DNA of 64,000 nucleotides, taken from NCBI RefSeq assembly GCF_041296385.1, contig NC_091018.1:2549501-2613500 (forward strand). Direction: 5' to 3'. Shown here piece after piece: positions 1-13,472 of this stretch. The first letter of the stretch is position 1. Every line of letters begins with the position of its first letter. Under the pieces are notes generated by a model that was not told the origin of the DNA, did no database searches, and was given only the letters and a program-made list of their open reading frames with translations. The DNA comes from Aphelocoma coerulescens (taxonomy: Eukaryota > Chordata > Aves > Passeriformes > Corvidae). The position numbers and the translations under genes were made by a program.

Positions 1-1180
1 AATGCAGGTGATTATTCTGCATAGTCTGAGAAGTAATCAGGGGTAGGAAACACCTCTGACACCTGCCTCCACCAATCAAGGAAAAGAAAGTTCTGGTTGT
101 CTCTGGATAGAAGAAATGATGGTTCTAACAAGTGAAATTCAGTGTCTAGTACCATCTTCTCACATAAGACATGACAGGTTTATAAATGGAAATAAGAGTG
201 CATATTCCCCACATATGATGAATAAACAGTACATTCCATTGAACTCTTAGCAGTCTATCTAACTTCTTACTTCACTCAGTTATAAACCTCAATTTTAGAT
301 ATTTTTTTCCACACTACATGAAGGCTCTTCAAACATGACATACAAATAATATGAAAGAGAATTTTTAATTCCTTTAATAGATCACACTCACACACGCACA
401 TGTGAGTTTACCACTTTGATTTGAACTCCAGGTTGCATTAGAAATGAAATTGCTTTTTTTTTAAAATGTCTGCAGAACTAAGAACATTTTTAAAGAAAGT
501 GTCTGGCAGCTCTTAATAAATGTTTAGATCAGAACTGTCAAATATAACTAAAAGCACAATAGTTAAAAGATTTTCTTCATTGTTCCACAGTCTTATAATT
601 TATAGGTCAAAGCAGTTTTCAAGTAAAAATATTTACCTTCAAGAAAACGTGGAATTCCAGCCTTGCCAGAGAGCTTTCCTTCAATCAAAACAACTACAAA
701 AAATACTTTTTCCCCCTTGTTTGTTTTGACCAGAGACTTCCTATGGTAATAAAGTCGGTGTGGGATTTTAGAGATAGTAAATAAAAATGTTGGTTATCCA
801 CTTAGCTTTTTGGAGATGAAAACTGAAGAGCTCTACAATGCTACTCAGTCTACAGCACATGTAGCACAGTACTTTGGCATTTCCAGCCTAATATCATGTT
901 CCAGTTTTAAGACTGTTTCTCAGAAAATTTGCAAAGGGAAACAGGCTGTTGGCATGAGTATGTTATCAGCAGTCTCAGAAATGTTGAAAAGTAAGAATTA
1001 TGGAATAATTTTGGTTGGAAAAAACTTATTAAGATCATTGAAGCATATCCCTGGTGTACAGACAACACACTTTATTTTCTACCCCTCCCCTCCAGCCTCA
1101 AAAGAGAGATGTACTACTGAAAGAACATCAAGAGGGCTGGTTCTTTCCTTACTCTGCCATAAAAGTCATCACTTGCGCCA
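1..1180. other. AT-rich noncoding sequence, no gene seen
   Basis: No frame here has recognisable protein character. The longest open frame (136 codons, ending at 1220) is low-information and runs into the CR1 remnant. A short CA-rich stretch lies near 386-402. Confidence 0.5.
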
Positions 1181-1230
1181 TGGAATACAGAGATTAGGCT
1201 GGAAAGGACTTTTGGTCTAACCTTCTGCTC
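1181..1230 (-). repeat. CR1 LINE 3'-end remnant (reverse orientation)
   Basis: The stretch from tggaatacagag through ggctggaaaggac to ggtctaacct follows the reverse complement of the CR1 3' end (family pattern: a run like 'atagaatcacagaat', then 'ggttggaaggggacct', then 'tctaacc'). CR1 is the dominant LINE of birds, turtles and crocodilians. The copy is diverged, and the usual 3' octamer repeats are not intact. The boundaries are approximate. Confidence 0.5.
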
Positions 1231-1239
1231 ATATCTGGA

Positions 1240-4160
1240 GATCTTGGTTGAAGAAGAGAATAGCTTTTCCAAAAGGCAAAGCTTTCAGAATTTTACATAT
1301 CCCTTAAAAGAAAAAACCCAAATTCCTGTGTTGAAAGGAAGATGTGCTTCTCTAGGGGTTGGACAATCAAGAACAGGAGATCCTGGAGAAGCCTTAAAAC
1401 ATCTCTACCATTATCCAAATGTGTAGCAATGATCAAAAGACATTTGTAAATGTATTCATTAGCAAAGTACTCAGATTTATTAGAAGTTCAAAAACCACCC
1501 GACTGCAACTATATCAATGCAAGTTTAGGGGCTTAGAAATTGTGCAAAGAAAATTTCCAAACCAATTAAAAAAAGTAAGAAAAAACCTTAAACTACAGAA
1601 TATAGAGTGCTTGAATTTTAAAGCCATGTAGCTGAAGACTTAATGAAAAGCCAGTTTTGAATTTGACACATTTTGGATGCAAACCATCCAGTGTTACATT
1701 TAGAGCACTCTTGTTTCATAATAAAGCAAGCAACAATTAGCAAGCAATTAAGCAAATTGCCCATAATTATGCCATTGCTGAGCTATTTTTCATATTTTCA
1801 CAACACAGCACATATATGAATACATGGCTTGCAGTGCCAACACTGTTCTGTCAGCATCCAGAAGTGCCTCTCGTTTACTGAAGCGTTTCATTTTAAGCAG
1901 CTCCCAGCGCACCTCCAGCACTCTCTGCTCAGCAGGAACCCACCAGAGTGATGGAGATGACAACCCCACACTCCTCATCTCAGCCAACAGCTCCTAAGGA
2001 ATGGGTCATGCCCACCCCACCACGTTTTGCCCATGTGTATTTACTAAATGTGGTACTAAATCTAAGCAGGAATTCAAGCATAATGTGAGGAAATTATCGC
2101 CCGGAATTACCCTGGTGACCAAAAGTGGCCACTTGAGTAACATCATTTAGAGGTCTCCACCATATGAGGAGAACAGAAATGACATTAACAATAAAAAAGG
2201 GAGGGAGGAATAGTAGTTAGTGTAAACTGGGTTACTTTAATAAGGTCAGGAGGAAGAAGCTTGAATGTGGAAACCCTAAATGAGTGCCGCTATAATATAC
2301 TCTAGCTTTTTGGTTTAATAATAAAATGCCTTTGGGAGGAGTTTCCTATGAATATTTTATTTCCTGTATACATCTCAATAAATTAAAAACCTAAAAGAGT
2401 TACTTAAATTCTAGCCTTGGAACCTTTTTATTCAAAGCACAAGTAGGACACCCCACTTTCTTTAATTTTCAGCTGTGTGTACAGAGCTTGCTTTGCTTGT
2501 GAGAAATCAGAGGAAGATTGATCCTCCAGATGTTCTGACTGAGGAATCAACATGCATGAGGGAAATCACATTTTCCTGTGCTACCTAGGCTTGCCAGATT
2601 GCGCTGGGTAGCTTGCAAGAATCAGCTCTGCTCCCATTCCAGGGAACACAGTTTACATCCTAACGGCCATGGTTTTAATTTGAGTTTAATCAAAAAAATA
2701 CTTCTCATAAAATCCAAATGATAGGATGAGGTATGAGGATTTTGCACCTGGATTCAACAAGTCAAGCAAACATTATCAAAGATGTCCAAGGAAAGCTGAG
2801 GAGGTCTCCATTTCCTGGGAGACAGGAAACAGAGGAAGTGTCAGGGCAAGAGTCAGCCTAGGGCAATTCCTGTCTCATTAACCACACTTGTGAAGTAAAT
2901 CTTTCCCTCGCAAACAATAGCCATACAAACAAAGCACATTAATCTTTCATTTGGTTATCTCATTGTTTTTCTGACTAGAACTTCAATCTTGTATTAATCA
3001 TAACCAAGAAATGGTCTAAAGGCAATGCTCCTGTAAAAAGTTCAGCTCCAATAATTACTGTTTTACACAGGAAGAGATTTCACATGAAAAGAAAAAAACA
3101 ACAAAACCAAGCCCCCAAACCTCCTGCAAACTTCTTTTTCAGCCTAATGAACATGGGTGTGTGACAGAGCTGTAGGACAGTACCTGGCACTGACCCTCAT
3201 TGCTCTAACAGTTCAATTGAATTCCTCTTTTATGTCCATGTTTTGCTGCTTTTTATGGCAAAAGAAAAATATGGTCATTTGCAAAGGCTGCATGTTTCTT
3301 GGCCTATAAAGTGTATATTGAGTTATCAATGAGAATTTTAACTATAACTAGTAAAGTATAATGACCATCTAAAATAGATAACCTAAAATCTAATATATTG
3401 ATTACAATACTGGCTAATACAATGTGCTTTATTTAATATTTCATTAACTGCTTCCCATTTGTACTGAACCTTCTTAATTATTAATGCACAGTTCATTATT
3501 TAACATGGAATATAAATTCAAATTCAAATCAATTAAACAAGGTGAAACTACATAGTGAGAAATGGTTTATCCTCCAGCAACAACCTTCGACCTGGAAACA
3601 TAGTAAAGAGTGAAATTAGCATTTTCCCCCCATTCCTGCAAAGACTATGCATTTTAGGTGATCTATATTAAGCTCTGCTACTGCTGTAAAATTTCTGTAA
3701 TAAACACAACATCCTACAAAAATATACTGAATATAAAAGGTTTTCAGCTGTCACTTTTCAGAGGAAACATTTATACAGAATATAACACATACCAAGTTTT
3801 TCAGATTTAAGGTTCAAATAAAATTGTGTGTGTCCATCAAGGAAAGGCAGCTTTTACTAAAAATCACTAAATATCCCAAAAGAGTGAAGATTCATAAAGA
3901 GAACTAAGAATCACTACACAATCTCCATAAAGTCACTTTGGTGTAGAAACAGCAGAAAATACATTTCCTAAGCTTAGACTGTGTCATCAAAAAATCATAT
4001 ATTGTGGCTCGAGAACAAAGATCTGGGCTCGGAGATAGGATGAACGTCAGAAAGATAAGAAGGGAAGAGAATTTCTGGGTAGAACAGGGTCGGTAGCACT
4101 AACTCTTGATAACAGACCTGCAGGAAAACATTAATATTCCTTTATCCTGCTCTAATACAG
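1240..4160. other. Noncoding sequence, possible conserved block near 2030-2150
   Basis: No coding frame is supported. The stretch 2030-2150 keeps CpG dinucleotides (tatcgcccgg) and lacks simple-sequence decay, which is how many conserved noncoding elements look. This is a visual impression only. Confidence 0.35.
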
Positions 4161-4191
4161 ACTCCAACACTGGTGACAAGGAGGAGATGAG
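4161..4191 (+). other. Exon-like 31-nt segment with splice consensus
   Basis: A pyrimidine-rich acceptor (tttatcctgctctaatacag) is followed by 31 nt and a GAG|GTGAGC donor. One frame reads SNTGDKEEM. It is too short to assign to any gene and could be chance or a noncoding-RNA exon. Confidence 0.12.
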
Positions 4192-4199
4192 GTGAGCCC

Positions 4200-7100
4200 C
4201 CCTCAGCAGAGGTCAGGGGCTGAGTGAGGAGGATGGGGACGAGCAGAAGTGCCTGCTCAGTCCTGTTCACACAGCGGCTCCTTCAAGGGCTGGTGGGGGA
4301 AAAAGGCCTCAAACGTCTGTGTTTACACCCTTTATGCACTTCAGTCTCTTGGTATATCTCCATGCCAAATGGTGCTCTGCCTTCCTTTTTATTGGCTTTA
4401 CAGTAAAAAAATAAACAAAAGTTTGATGGAAAGTAGAATACTAAAAAATCTTTTAAATGAAGTAATTGAACAACTGCGGGCAATTGGTCACGGTTCAGAC
4501 ACTTTAATGAAACATTAATTTTCAAAAGGGAGTCATAAAACCCCCAAATGCTCAGTGAGCTAGTAAACATATATCTCCTGTGATAACTTAAAAGATAGTC
4601 AATAAAAGTTGTTTTGAATTGTGTTCTCATCAGATATACACAAACAGAAATTTAAAGTCAAAGACCACTAGAGCAGCAACCAAAACAAACCTGCAACAGT
4701 CTAAAAATATTCTGTCTATGTGGTGACTCCAACTGCATTTCAAGAAAAAGAAACAATCACATTTCTTTATTAGAATATTAACAAAAAAATTTGCTTTTAC
4801 TATGAATACCTTGACTATTTATTTTCAAATACTTCTAAACACTTTTACAATAATCACCTATGCTGATATCTATGTAACACTATGTATCAGCTTTTTTGAG
4901 TGCTGATAGCTGTTACATTTTATTGGACCATCAACAATATTAATTAATTCCAGTTGAATATATAAATAAAGCTTGCAGAAGATTTTTTGACAAAACAATT
5001 TTCCCATCAAATATGTTTGAAAATTCAAATGCTTTGTGACAGTGATGATTCACATTACATTTAGGAGTGTGAAATGTGGTGGTTCCCATTTTCTCTATTC
5101 AATTCATTTTCACTCATTTTTTTAAAATATGAGGATCCTTAATATTTCAACATTATGAAGCAATGACATTATTGAATGGAAATGTTCTCACTTCTCCAAA
5201 GCTGTCCCTCAGATTTTACATTTCACAATAAATATCAGTTCAGGTTATGATTCTGGGAAACTGCACTGTTTACATTTCATGGCATCTGCAACACGGCCTA
5301 ACACCGTCCATCCACAGCTCTTCTCCATTTCTAAATTCCCTGCAACTACTACAGAAGAACAAACCTTGTGCTCCTCCTAAATACTTGAAAATCCATAATT
5401 ATGAGTAATTAGGATAAATATTTCAGGGTAAGAGGCCATGGTTTTTAATTCCCTTAAAGTGCCCAGCAGCATGCTGGCTCTGTTGTGATTTTTAGATCCC
5501 ATAAAACCAACCAACAACCTTGATGAAGGACAGGCTGGAGCAGTAAAACTTCAGCGTTCCACCTCTCCACAGGACAGCAGGATTGCCCTCCTGCTCCCCT
5601 CATCCTCCCCAAGAGGACACTCTCCTCCATACGGCTGCAGCTCAGGAGGGTTTTTCTCTTGGAAAACCCTCTCAACCACAGCCTCCTTGATGACTACACA
5701 ACAGCTTCCATCCAATTTTTCACAGCAGTTTTCTGTCAAGACCACTTTGTCAATCTGCCACCGACTACCCTCAGTGGAACCACGTAGCTACTCATCCCTT
5801 TGACAAAGGCTCCAAGAAGTGTGAATACACGGAGAGGGCCATGTTTGATTAACAACCTTGTGATTGCTGTAAAAATGAAATTTGAAAGGTAATAATTACA
5901 TTTGTAATTACTTAGGTCTAAATCTCTTATGTTTCCTACTCCCTGTATTTCTGGGCAGCTGGAGCAATGACTCATTAATAATAATAAAGTCATTTAACCC
6001 TGCAGGCACATTACAAGGAGAAAGATGTCATTTGTCACCAACGCAAATAGAACAATCACTGAAGGATACAGCAAGACCACTATTTCATATTTATTGCAAA
6101 TGATAGAAGGGACATTTTGCACTCATTCCCACCATGACATCCCAATCTGCTTTTTAATTATCAGCAAACATAAGGGGACAGCATACAACATATGAGGGCC
6201 TACTAATAATGCATTGTCCTGCGGTGACATTTCCATAATCACTTTAAATCTACCCTATACATATGTACCAGTTAAAGCTTTCAGCTCTTGAAATCATACC
6301 CCCTAGTAGGGAATGAATTATCCTTTGCAGATTGAGCACACAAAAGCAGCTCTTTCGCTGAGTTTGAGGGTCTGATAGCTAGCATGTGCCTTGCTATTAC
6401 TTTAAGTGATAAGGTTTGGCATTCTGTTGCACTTATGGTTGAACACAGTATGACTTAAAAATAAGTGCAATTGTATTTTTAGACCAGGAACTTTGCAGCT
6501 GTAAATCTCACTGGCAATAGTTTAGACAGGGATTTCTGCAAGTCACTTAATTTTCCAGTGCTTTTCAGTGTTTTTCTGTACTTTGCTTCCTCAAGAACCC
6601 TGCAAGAAGAACTCTGTATTAGATGACACAAATATCCTTTTTCATAGGGAACTCAAGTAAGTTGTTCAGAATTTACTGGATTTTTAAAAAGAATTATTGA
6701 TAATACTCCATCTATGAAATAAACTTTTGAAGAAAAGACTATTTTTTCCCTATATTATTCTATTCAGAGACATGAAACCTTGAGGAAAATTTATGCTGAG
6801 AAATTTCTACTATGGTATTAATATGAAAGCAAATGAAAGGAAGTTTCATGTAAATAATCTGAGTTTCAAGTCCATCAATCTAGAACTTCAATTTCTTCCT
6901 TGCTTTGCTTATTCATCAGCACTTATCTAACCGTCAGGCATGTAGGAAGACCAGAGAAAAAATTTAACAATATGAAGTTATAAACTGTTATTGTGTGGGT
7001 TAGCAAGGAGGTAAGCAAACCTCCTAAATCTGTTTGTATTTTCCCCAGGTACTACAACATTCTATAGAAAGACATGCTTTCAAAAACTTAAATAAGTACT

Positions 7101-8160
7101 GTTAAGAAACAAGACACATCAGGAAAGAGTAAAGTGCACAGAGTAAAATTCATATTTTCACTGTTAAGATGGTGACAACACAGAAAAGCTTGTACGTGGA
7201 GTGAAATGTTTTGTCAAATTGAAAAATGGAAATAATATGAACACTACAATTTTCACATCAATTTGAGGTAAAATGTTTTGAATTACAGTCATTTTAATCT
7301 TGTTTTATAAAGAAAATTACTTCAAATGGGTGATAATTTAAAACAGCATAATCCAAACTCCATTGTGCTCCAGTCAGGCATCGGAGTGTGGCTGCAAGTG
7401 ATTTGGAGCAATCTTTGCACATTAGCTCAGAGCCTCGCTCCGAGCAGACGTTTGAGCAAGAAAAAAGATTCCTGACTAGAGTTTCCATCATTTACCTGAG
7501 AGTTTAAAACCACTGATTGAGATGGCCCCAACTTCCTAATTGGGCCTTTATAGGCATTGCTGGCACCTTCAGAAGTTTGGGCAGCATCCTGATGAGGCAA
7601 TACTGTCACAGTTACCAGCTCTTTAAACCTTCCCTTGTTACCAGGTTCCCCACTGAAGTTTTGCTGTTTGATTGGAAGTTCCTCATCTCACTCACATGAG
7701 CCTTCTCCAACTATTAAGAAGGTTTTTTTTGCACCAAGGAGTTTTGCTGCCAGGATATAAATATATACGTATACATGTTCTCCTAAGTAATTTTCAATTA
7801 AAATATAAAAAATACTGGAATTTCAGCTAGAAGCACTACTAAACTTGTAGGGTTTTCTTTAAAACAGATGATTCTATCAACCCCTGGACAACTGACAAAT
7901 GATGAGAATAATTTAGGCCAGATCAACATTTGACACAATTCTTTACAGAACATTTTCTCCTATCATGGACAATTTAAAAAATACATTTTTAGGGAACAGT
8001 GATAGCTGTGATTATTCTGGAAGATTTTAGCATCAGTAATATCAGCCAAGAGAATGGAAGGGAGCAGCTCCTGACAGTATCTTTTCAGCCCATTGCAAGA
8101 GCTGTCAGGAAAGGTTCTGTGGCTGCAACCATAAGGACTATGATGCTTGAAAACAGGGTA
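4200..8160. other. AT-rich noncoding sequence, no gene seen
   Basis: The open frames near 4283-4630 and 5454-6103 overlap one another on both strands, have no domain-like content and look like chance frames. Confidence 0.5.
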
Positions 8161-8164
8161 GTGG

Positions 8165-8166
<2 letters not shown>

Positions 8167-8217
<51 letters not shown>
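8167..8217. repeat. (ATT)17 trinucleotide microsatellite
   Basis: Seventeen uninterrupted ATT units. The overlapping frames translate as poly-Ile on the plus strand and poly-Asn on the minus strand, and neither is a real gene. A perfect array of this length is probably polymorphic. Confidence 0.97.
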
Positions 8218-11030
8218 TTGGGGAAAACAAGAAATTACTTGGAACATAAGTATAAAACTGTGGGAGTATTAAGTTAAACTTCACGAGGTATCCCATTGCT
8301 CATGAAATTAAACAATCATTACTTCAAAATGGAAATTTTTAAAATGGAAATAAAAACATTGATTGATCTTTAAATTCTGCTTTTATAAACTCAATTACAT
8401 AAACCCCTTCTTATAACCACACACTGTCTATGTGTGTCTATGTAAGGATTCTGAGGAGAGATAAATTTATTGACCTTCAAATTTCAGAGAGTAGGTGTCA
8501 AGTTTTTGACTCAGCCCTCCTTATATTCATATTTTTATACATTGAACCATAGCTGTCTCTGCAAAAAAGTAATGTTCACTCCTGTTTGATAAGCTTTGGC
8601 ATGAATATGCCTAGGCTAATAAAAGCCTAACATATATTATTTAACAAGGTTAAAAACCAGCATTCAGACTTGCCAGGGAACTTATCACCTCCGTTAGTAT
8701 AGAAGCCTCAATCAGCCATTCCTCTATTGCATAGGACAGAGGCTCCCTTATGTTTTAAGGATAAAGGTTCTTACCAAGTCACTAAAGCTCAGCATCCAGC
8801 TCTTTGAAAGCCTAAGTTTCAAACTTGTTTTGAAATCCTGGTCAGGGCAGACACACCTTGAAGGTAACCAAATAAATCCCAGGAGCTCTTGCTAGGAGTG
8901 AAAGTTCTTGAACTAACCTAATCTCTAGTTTATTAGAGCAGACCCACAAAATCCTATAATTCATGTTTATTTTTTCCTAAGTTCTACAGAGAGGATATTT
9001 TCAATCTGGGTTAAGTGCTGCTCTGGCAGATGCCATATAGGAAGCTGTCACCACATTTGACACAGATTTCTTTCTGAGAGGGTCCAAACCTGAATTTCTG
9101 AAGCAGATGTTCCCTGAGCTTCAGCAAACTGCGTTTCACAACCACCTTTCCTACAGTTCCTGTGGATGGCAGGAGGAGTTCGCACTCAGTCTGTGTTCCA
9201 AAGGGTTGCTTTAAATCTTTCTGGTCTTTAATTAACCATAGGATATAAAAGGACCTAAATGAAAAGCTACCAGTCAATTGCTGACTAAGTGTTCACCAGC
9301 CTGTTATTGAACCTATTTCATCTATTTATTCCTTAATTCATCCATAGTCTAGAGATGTCATTAATATGCTCAAAGTTAATTTATTATCCTCTATTGCTTC
9401 TATTCAAGCCCATGTTAACAGAATAAATTCATCACAAATGATCAGACTTGAAAAGGCAGATTTGGATTCTGACAGAGAATAATTTATCATGGCTGGGAAA
9501 AAGCCTCCCACCGACAGGGCTGTTGGAATGCTGGGAGATGAAACTGGAATGACTGCAGAACTTCTGCAGGAAAGGACGTGAAAGTCTCGAGGGGAAAACA
9601 AGCAAACAAAAACCCCCTGACTCCAACTCCCCAACCACGGAGGTTCCTGACACTGAGTATTTTTTTCATTTTCACACTCACAGGTCCTTTCTCTCACCCT
9701 CTGTGCTTCCCTGACGCAGAATAATCGTTAAGGCTCTCGTTTGCATACCCAGACCTGGGGACAGGGGGACACCATGGCACAGAGAGTTCCAGGGACACTC
9801 AGAGCTCTGCAGAAATGGTCCTGATGCTCCGGGGCCACAGACTGCTCATCAACACACCCCTGCAGCAAAGGGCCTCACTGCTTTTATTATTATTAATTAG
9901 TGTTGCTGCACAATGCCACACTAATTTAATTTATTTGCCATTTGTTGTCATTATCCCCATGATAACGGTAGATTTGGGGTGATTTACTACTCTGCTACAC
10001 CACACGCTACGTATCCCTATCTTATCTGAATTACAGAAGCAAGTGGATATAACAGCATTTATAACATGCTTCAGGTGCTGTTACAATGGAAAAAACCAAA
10101 TACTTTTTTGTAGTTATAAGTCCATTGTACAGTGGAATTGGAAAGCACCAAGATACTGTCATGAGTGTGGTACCACTGTGACTCTAACAGGGGTTTGGAG
10201 ACTTATTGTAAAGCCCAGAAACACTGGAAATGAAAGAATTGATCATGGCATCATAGCCAATATTCTAACTATTATTATTTCAGCCAGTTATTGTTTCATG
10301 CCCAGCTACAGCTGAATTTCCCCTCCTCCATAGCAACCTGGACACGGCCCCTTCTCTATCAGACTGTTACTCCATTCATTCACCCCTTCATGTACTTGTA
10401 TCCCAATTCTGTACACACCAGAGCCATTTCCCTGCTCCTGGTCCTGTTGCACTGAGTAAATATGCAGCTTCAGGACTTGAGTAGCCAAATTTCCCCAGGG
10501 AAAAGGAGCAGAAAAAAACCAGTGAGTAGTCCAGACCTGTCCAAGAAATAAAAAACTCAGTAGGCTCTGCCTAGCTATTTTACAGAGGATCTTATATATG
10601 GATATAATAATGAACATCAGTGCTCGAGTGTTTGTAAATATGTAGGCTTATCTGGATGAATCCTTCAGAACATCCCAGCTCCATTTCCCCCCTTTCTTCT
10701 CTCATATTCCAGAACCCAGCTGAACTGTGCTTCCAAATGTGCTGCTATCAATATTTGGGTTTTTTATTTTGTTTGTTTGTTTTTCTGATTCAAATATTTA
10801 TTTATTCTATTAGTGCCTTGAATCTAAGAACTTCAGTGAGGGGAATATGCCAAGTGTCTGACCAGTACCTGATGTCCCAATGAAGAACCACTGCACTAAA
10901 AGAGAGGCAGCATTTCCCAGGGAAGCACTGGAAAGTTAGAAAGTGCAAATTCTGCAATACTAATTCAGCTCCCTTGTGTAAATGTGTTTTGATGCAAAAT
11001 TTAATTAAATTATCATATACTATTTTTCTC
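8218..11030. other. Noncoding sequence, no gene seen
   Basis: Overlapping frames at 9404-9697 on the minus strand and 10043-10617 on both strands show no recognisable content. No repeat family was identified. Confidence 0.45.
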
Positions 11031-11034
11031 ACAG

Positions 11035-11055
11035 GACCCTTGGGCCCAATTCAGA
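11035..11055 (+). other. Candidate 21-nt microexon
   Basis: A strong acceptor (atactatttttctcacag) precedes exactly 21 nt, followed by a strong AGA|GTAAGTAG donor. In phase 0 the segment reads DPWAQFR. Neuronal microexons have this size and a pyrimidine-rich upstream intron, but no host gene is identified, so chance pairing of splice motifs is the main alternative. Confidence 0.18.
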
Positions 11056-12330
11056 GTAAGTAGTTATTCAATATTTCTCTTTATCTACTCTAATCACCAT
11101 GTGGCCATATACCTTTTTAATTAATACTTTCAAAGCCTTGTGTTGAATGCAGATTTATTCATTTCCTTGTGTACTCTTGTTTTCACAGCACAATCAAAAG
11201 CTTCACGAACATGAATAAGATCCCACCTGCATTATTTCCTTTATTGAGGCCATTTGCATCTGGGAAACTGAGGAATAAAAAAAAATTGAGCAAAATGATG
11301 CAGCCTCCATTATTCCATTATTTCTGGGTGCCCAACTTGAGATAGCTTAAACCAGATTTTTACACAGTTGAGCACTGGATATTATATTAAGTTTTCAAAA
11401 CATATCTGTTGGAGTAGGGGATGATGTCCTAGGCACTCAAAGAAACCTGAACGACACCACATGATAGCAAAAATTCAGTTTTCCCCCTCCACCAAGGAGC
11501 TGCTTTGCCCTTTTCAAAATGTACAATAAAATATAAGAATATTAAAGAGCTGTCGTTCATTGTCATTACTAAACCCAACCAAATAGAACATCCAAAAACC
11601 ATACACTTTAAACAGTGCTCCCGTGATGAAGAGCTCATTATTTTAATAAACCACTAAAAATCAGAGAATTTTATGTGCTCTGATGATTTCTTAGGGTTCC
11701 AAAACTTTCCAAAAGAGATATCTTAAAATTTAGCATTAACTGTAATGTAATAAAATGTAACGATTTCATAAAATTTTACATGGTCAACCAATTCTAGAAA
11801 TTCCTCAAAGTGCTTCTTGGAATCAAACTTTAATTCATTTTTAAAATGGACTGGACTATAGTTACAACTGTTCTCACTGTAAAATCTCACTATTTTTATC
11901 GAAGTTAACACAATAATGCAATGAGAAACGCACACCTACATCAGTGTTTCTCAGAACTACACTGCTGTTGCTCCTGGCTGATGAGTGGTTTGTTTTGAAG
12001 CCATTTTTGCCTGCATATTTCTGACAGGGGTTGTACCCTTTTCTCCCTAAGCACTACAGACAGGCTGCAGTGCCCATGCTAAACACTCCTTAGGGAACGA
12101 GCCAAGTACAGAGACTGATAACGAAGAGAAGGGAATGAGACAGATGCAGAAGAAAACAGGAAATCATTTCGGTAGCAGGAAGTCTGCTCTCCCTTTCTAG
12201 TTCCAACACCATCATTTTATGCTGGAAAGTGGCTCTGCCCAATGGTTATCATGCAGATGGCAGAAAGTTCAGAATCACCTCGGCTCCACAGTGACCTCCA
12301 CAGTCACTGCTCATGGCAGTGACTCTGCAG

Positions 12331-12390
12331 CTCGGCTGGGATGCTGTACAAGAACTGAAGCTACAATCCACGTTACTCAAATTCCCTTGG
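12331..12390 (+). other. Candidate 60-nt internal exon
   Basis: The segment runs from an acceptor (gcagtgactctgcag) to a CTTGG|GTGAGC donor. It is phase 0 at both ends and reads LGWDAVQELKLQSTLLKFPW. A second frame is also open, so the coding frame is ambiguous. No protein family is recognised. Confidence 0.13.
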
Positions 12391-13391
12391 GTGAGCTTGC
12401 ACCCCTTTTCACAAGAAAAACCCTTCAGAGGAACTAAGAAGCACATAAAAATGGGTTAGAGCTTGGTGTTTCATGAGAGGAGAGATTAGATCAGTATAAT
12501 TACGTACCAGAGGGTGTAAATGGGCTTGAGGATAGCTCCAAAGCATGAGGGAGAGGAAGGGGTATCTAACTCCCAACAAAAGAGCTTTACACTTGGCCCC
12601 TGTACTTATGACAACTTGAAGAATAAGAGCTCTGAAGTGAATGGTCATATCCTCGTGTTCCAGAGAAAAGAAGGGAAAAAAACCCAGATAGGACTATCTG
12701 TCCTTTCATTAAAGAAGAAAGGGAACTGGGGAAAGCAAGGTGCACTCCAAAGGAGTTCTGGTCCATCAGATTTTGATGCCAGACTTTTCATTACAAGGTT
12801 CCATCTTCACGAGTAACAAGGTGCTGGCCACCCCAGAGGGCAGCTCAGCAAACTGCATTTTCTAATCTGGACTCTAAGTACCCACTAGAAAGGCCATTTG
12901 TCCAAAGATTTTTAGATACAATTGCTTCAAAAGTTCCACAGGCTCACAGTAAGGATCCTGAGTGCAGGCTTTTCTCTCCAGCAGAAAAACCCAAAAAAAC
13001 TGTTACAAAATGCTCCCAACTAAAACACAACTAAAGTTAGGAGTCATAACTTTTGCTGGTCCTGCCAACCAGCCTGAAATAGTAATTAACAAGTGGCAAA
13101 AATTGAAAATAAGTATTAAAAAGTAAAAGAGATTGGCCAGAGCACACAGATTTAAGTACATACTCAAATCAAAGCTGGTAATTGCTGTATTCCAGCCAGT
13201 TAATAGGGTGTTACAAGAAACTCTTGAAAAAGAACATAAATATCTGATGTAGCTTAAGAGTACAAGCAATTCAGATTTTTAAACAGCTCTGACACTTTGA
13301 ATGGAGTGTGCGAGCTCTTAAGAATGTTGCTTCTTGTAAATTATTGGTCCAGGGTTCTTTATCTTTTGAATTTTTTATTTTTTTTATTTTA

Positions 13392-13472
13392 GTTACTGCT
13401 TTAGCTTGTCCATCAAAAATAAATAAAGAAAGGAGCAAAAAGCCACAGGGCACCTAAAATGTATCTAGCATG
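13392..13472 (+). other. Noncoding exon-like segment
   Basis: A very strong pyrimidine-rich acceptor (ttttttattttag) lies about 80 nt before an ATGAG|GTAAGA donor. All three frames contain stops, so if it is spliced it would be a noncoding or UTR exon. The T-rich run could equally be simple sequence. Confidence 0.12.

Noticed and set aside
7963..8277. Frames of 94 (minus) and 92 (plus) codons around the ATT array
   Set aside because: Poly-Asn and poly-Ile translations of a microsatellite.
13003..13269. 88-codon minus-strand frame with a hydrophobic stretch
   Set aside because: Leu/Phe/Ile run from T-rich sequence, with no start context, splice site or recognisable motif.
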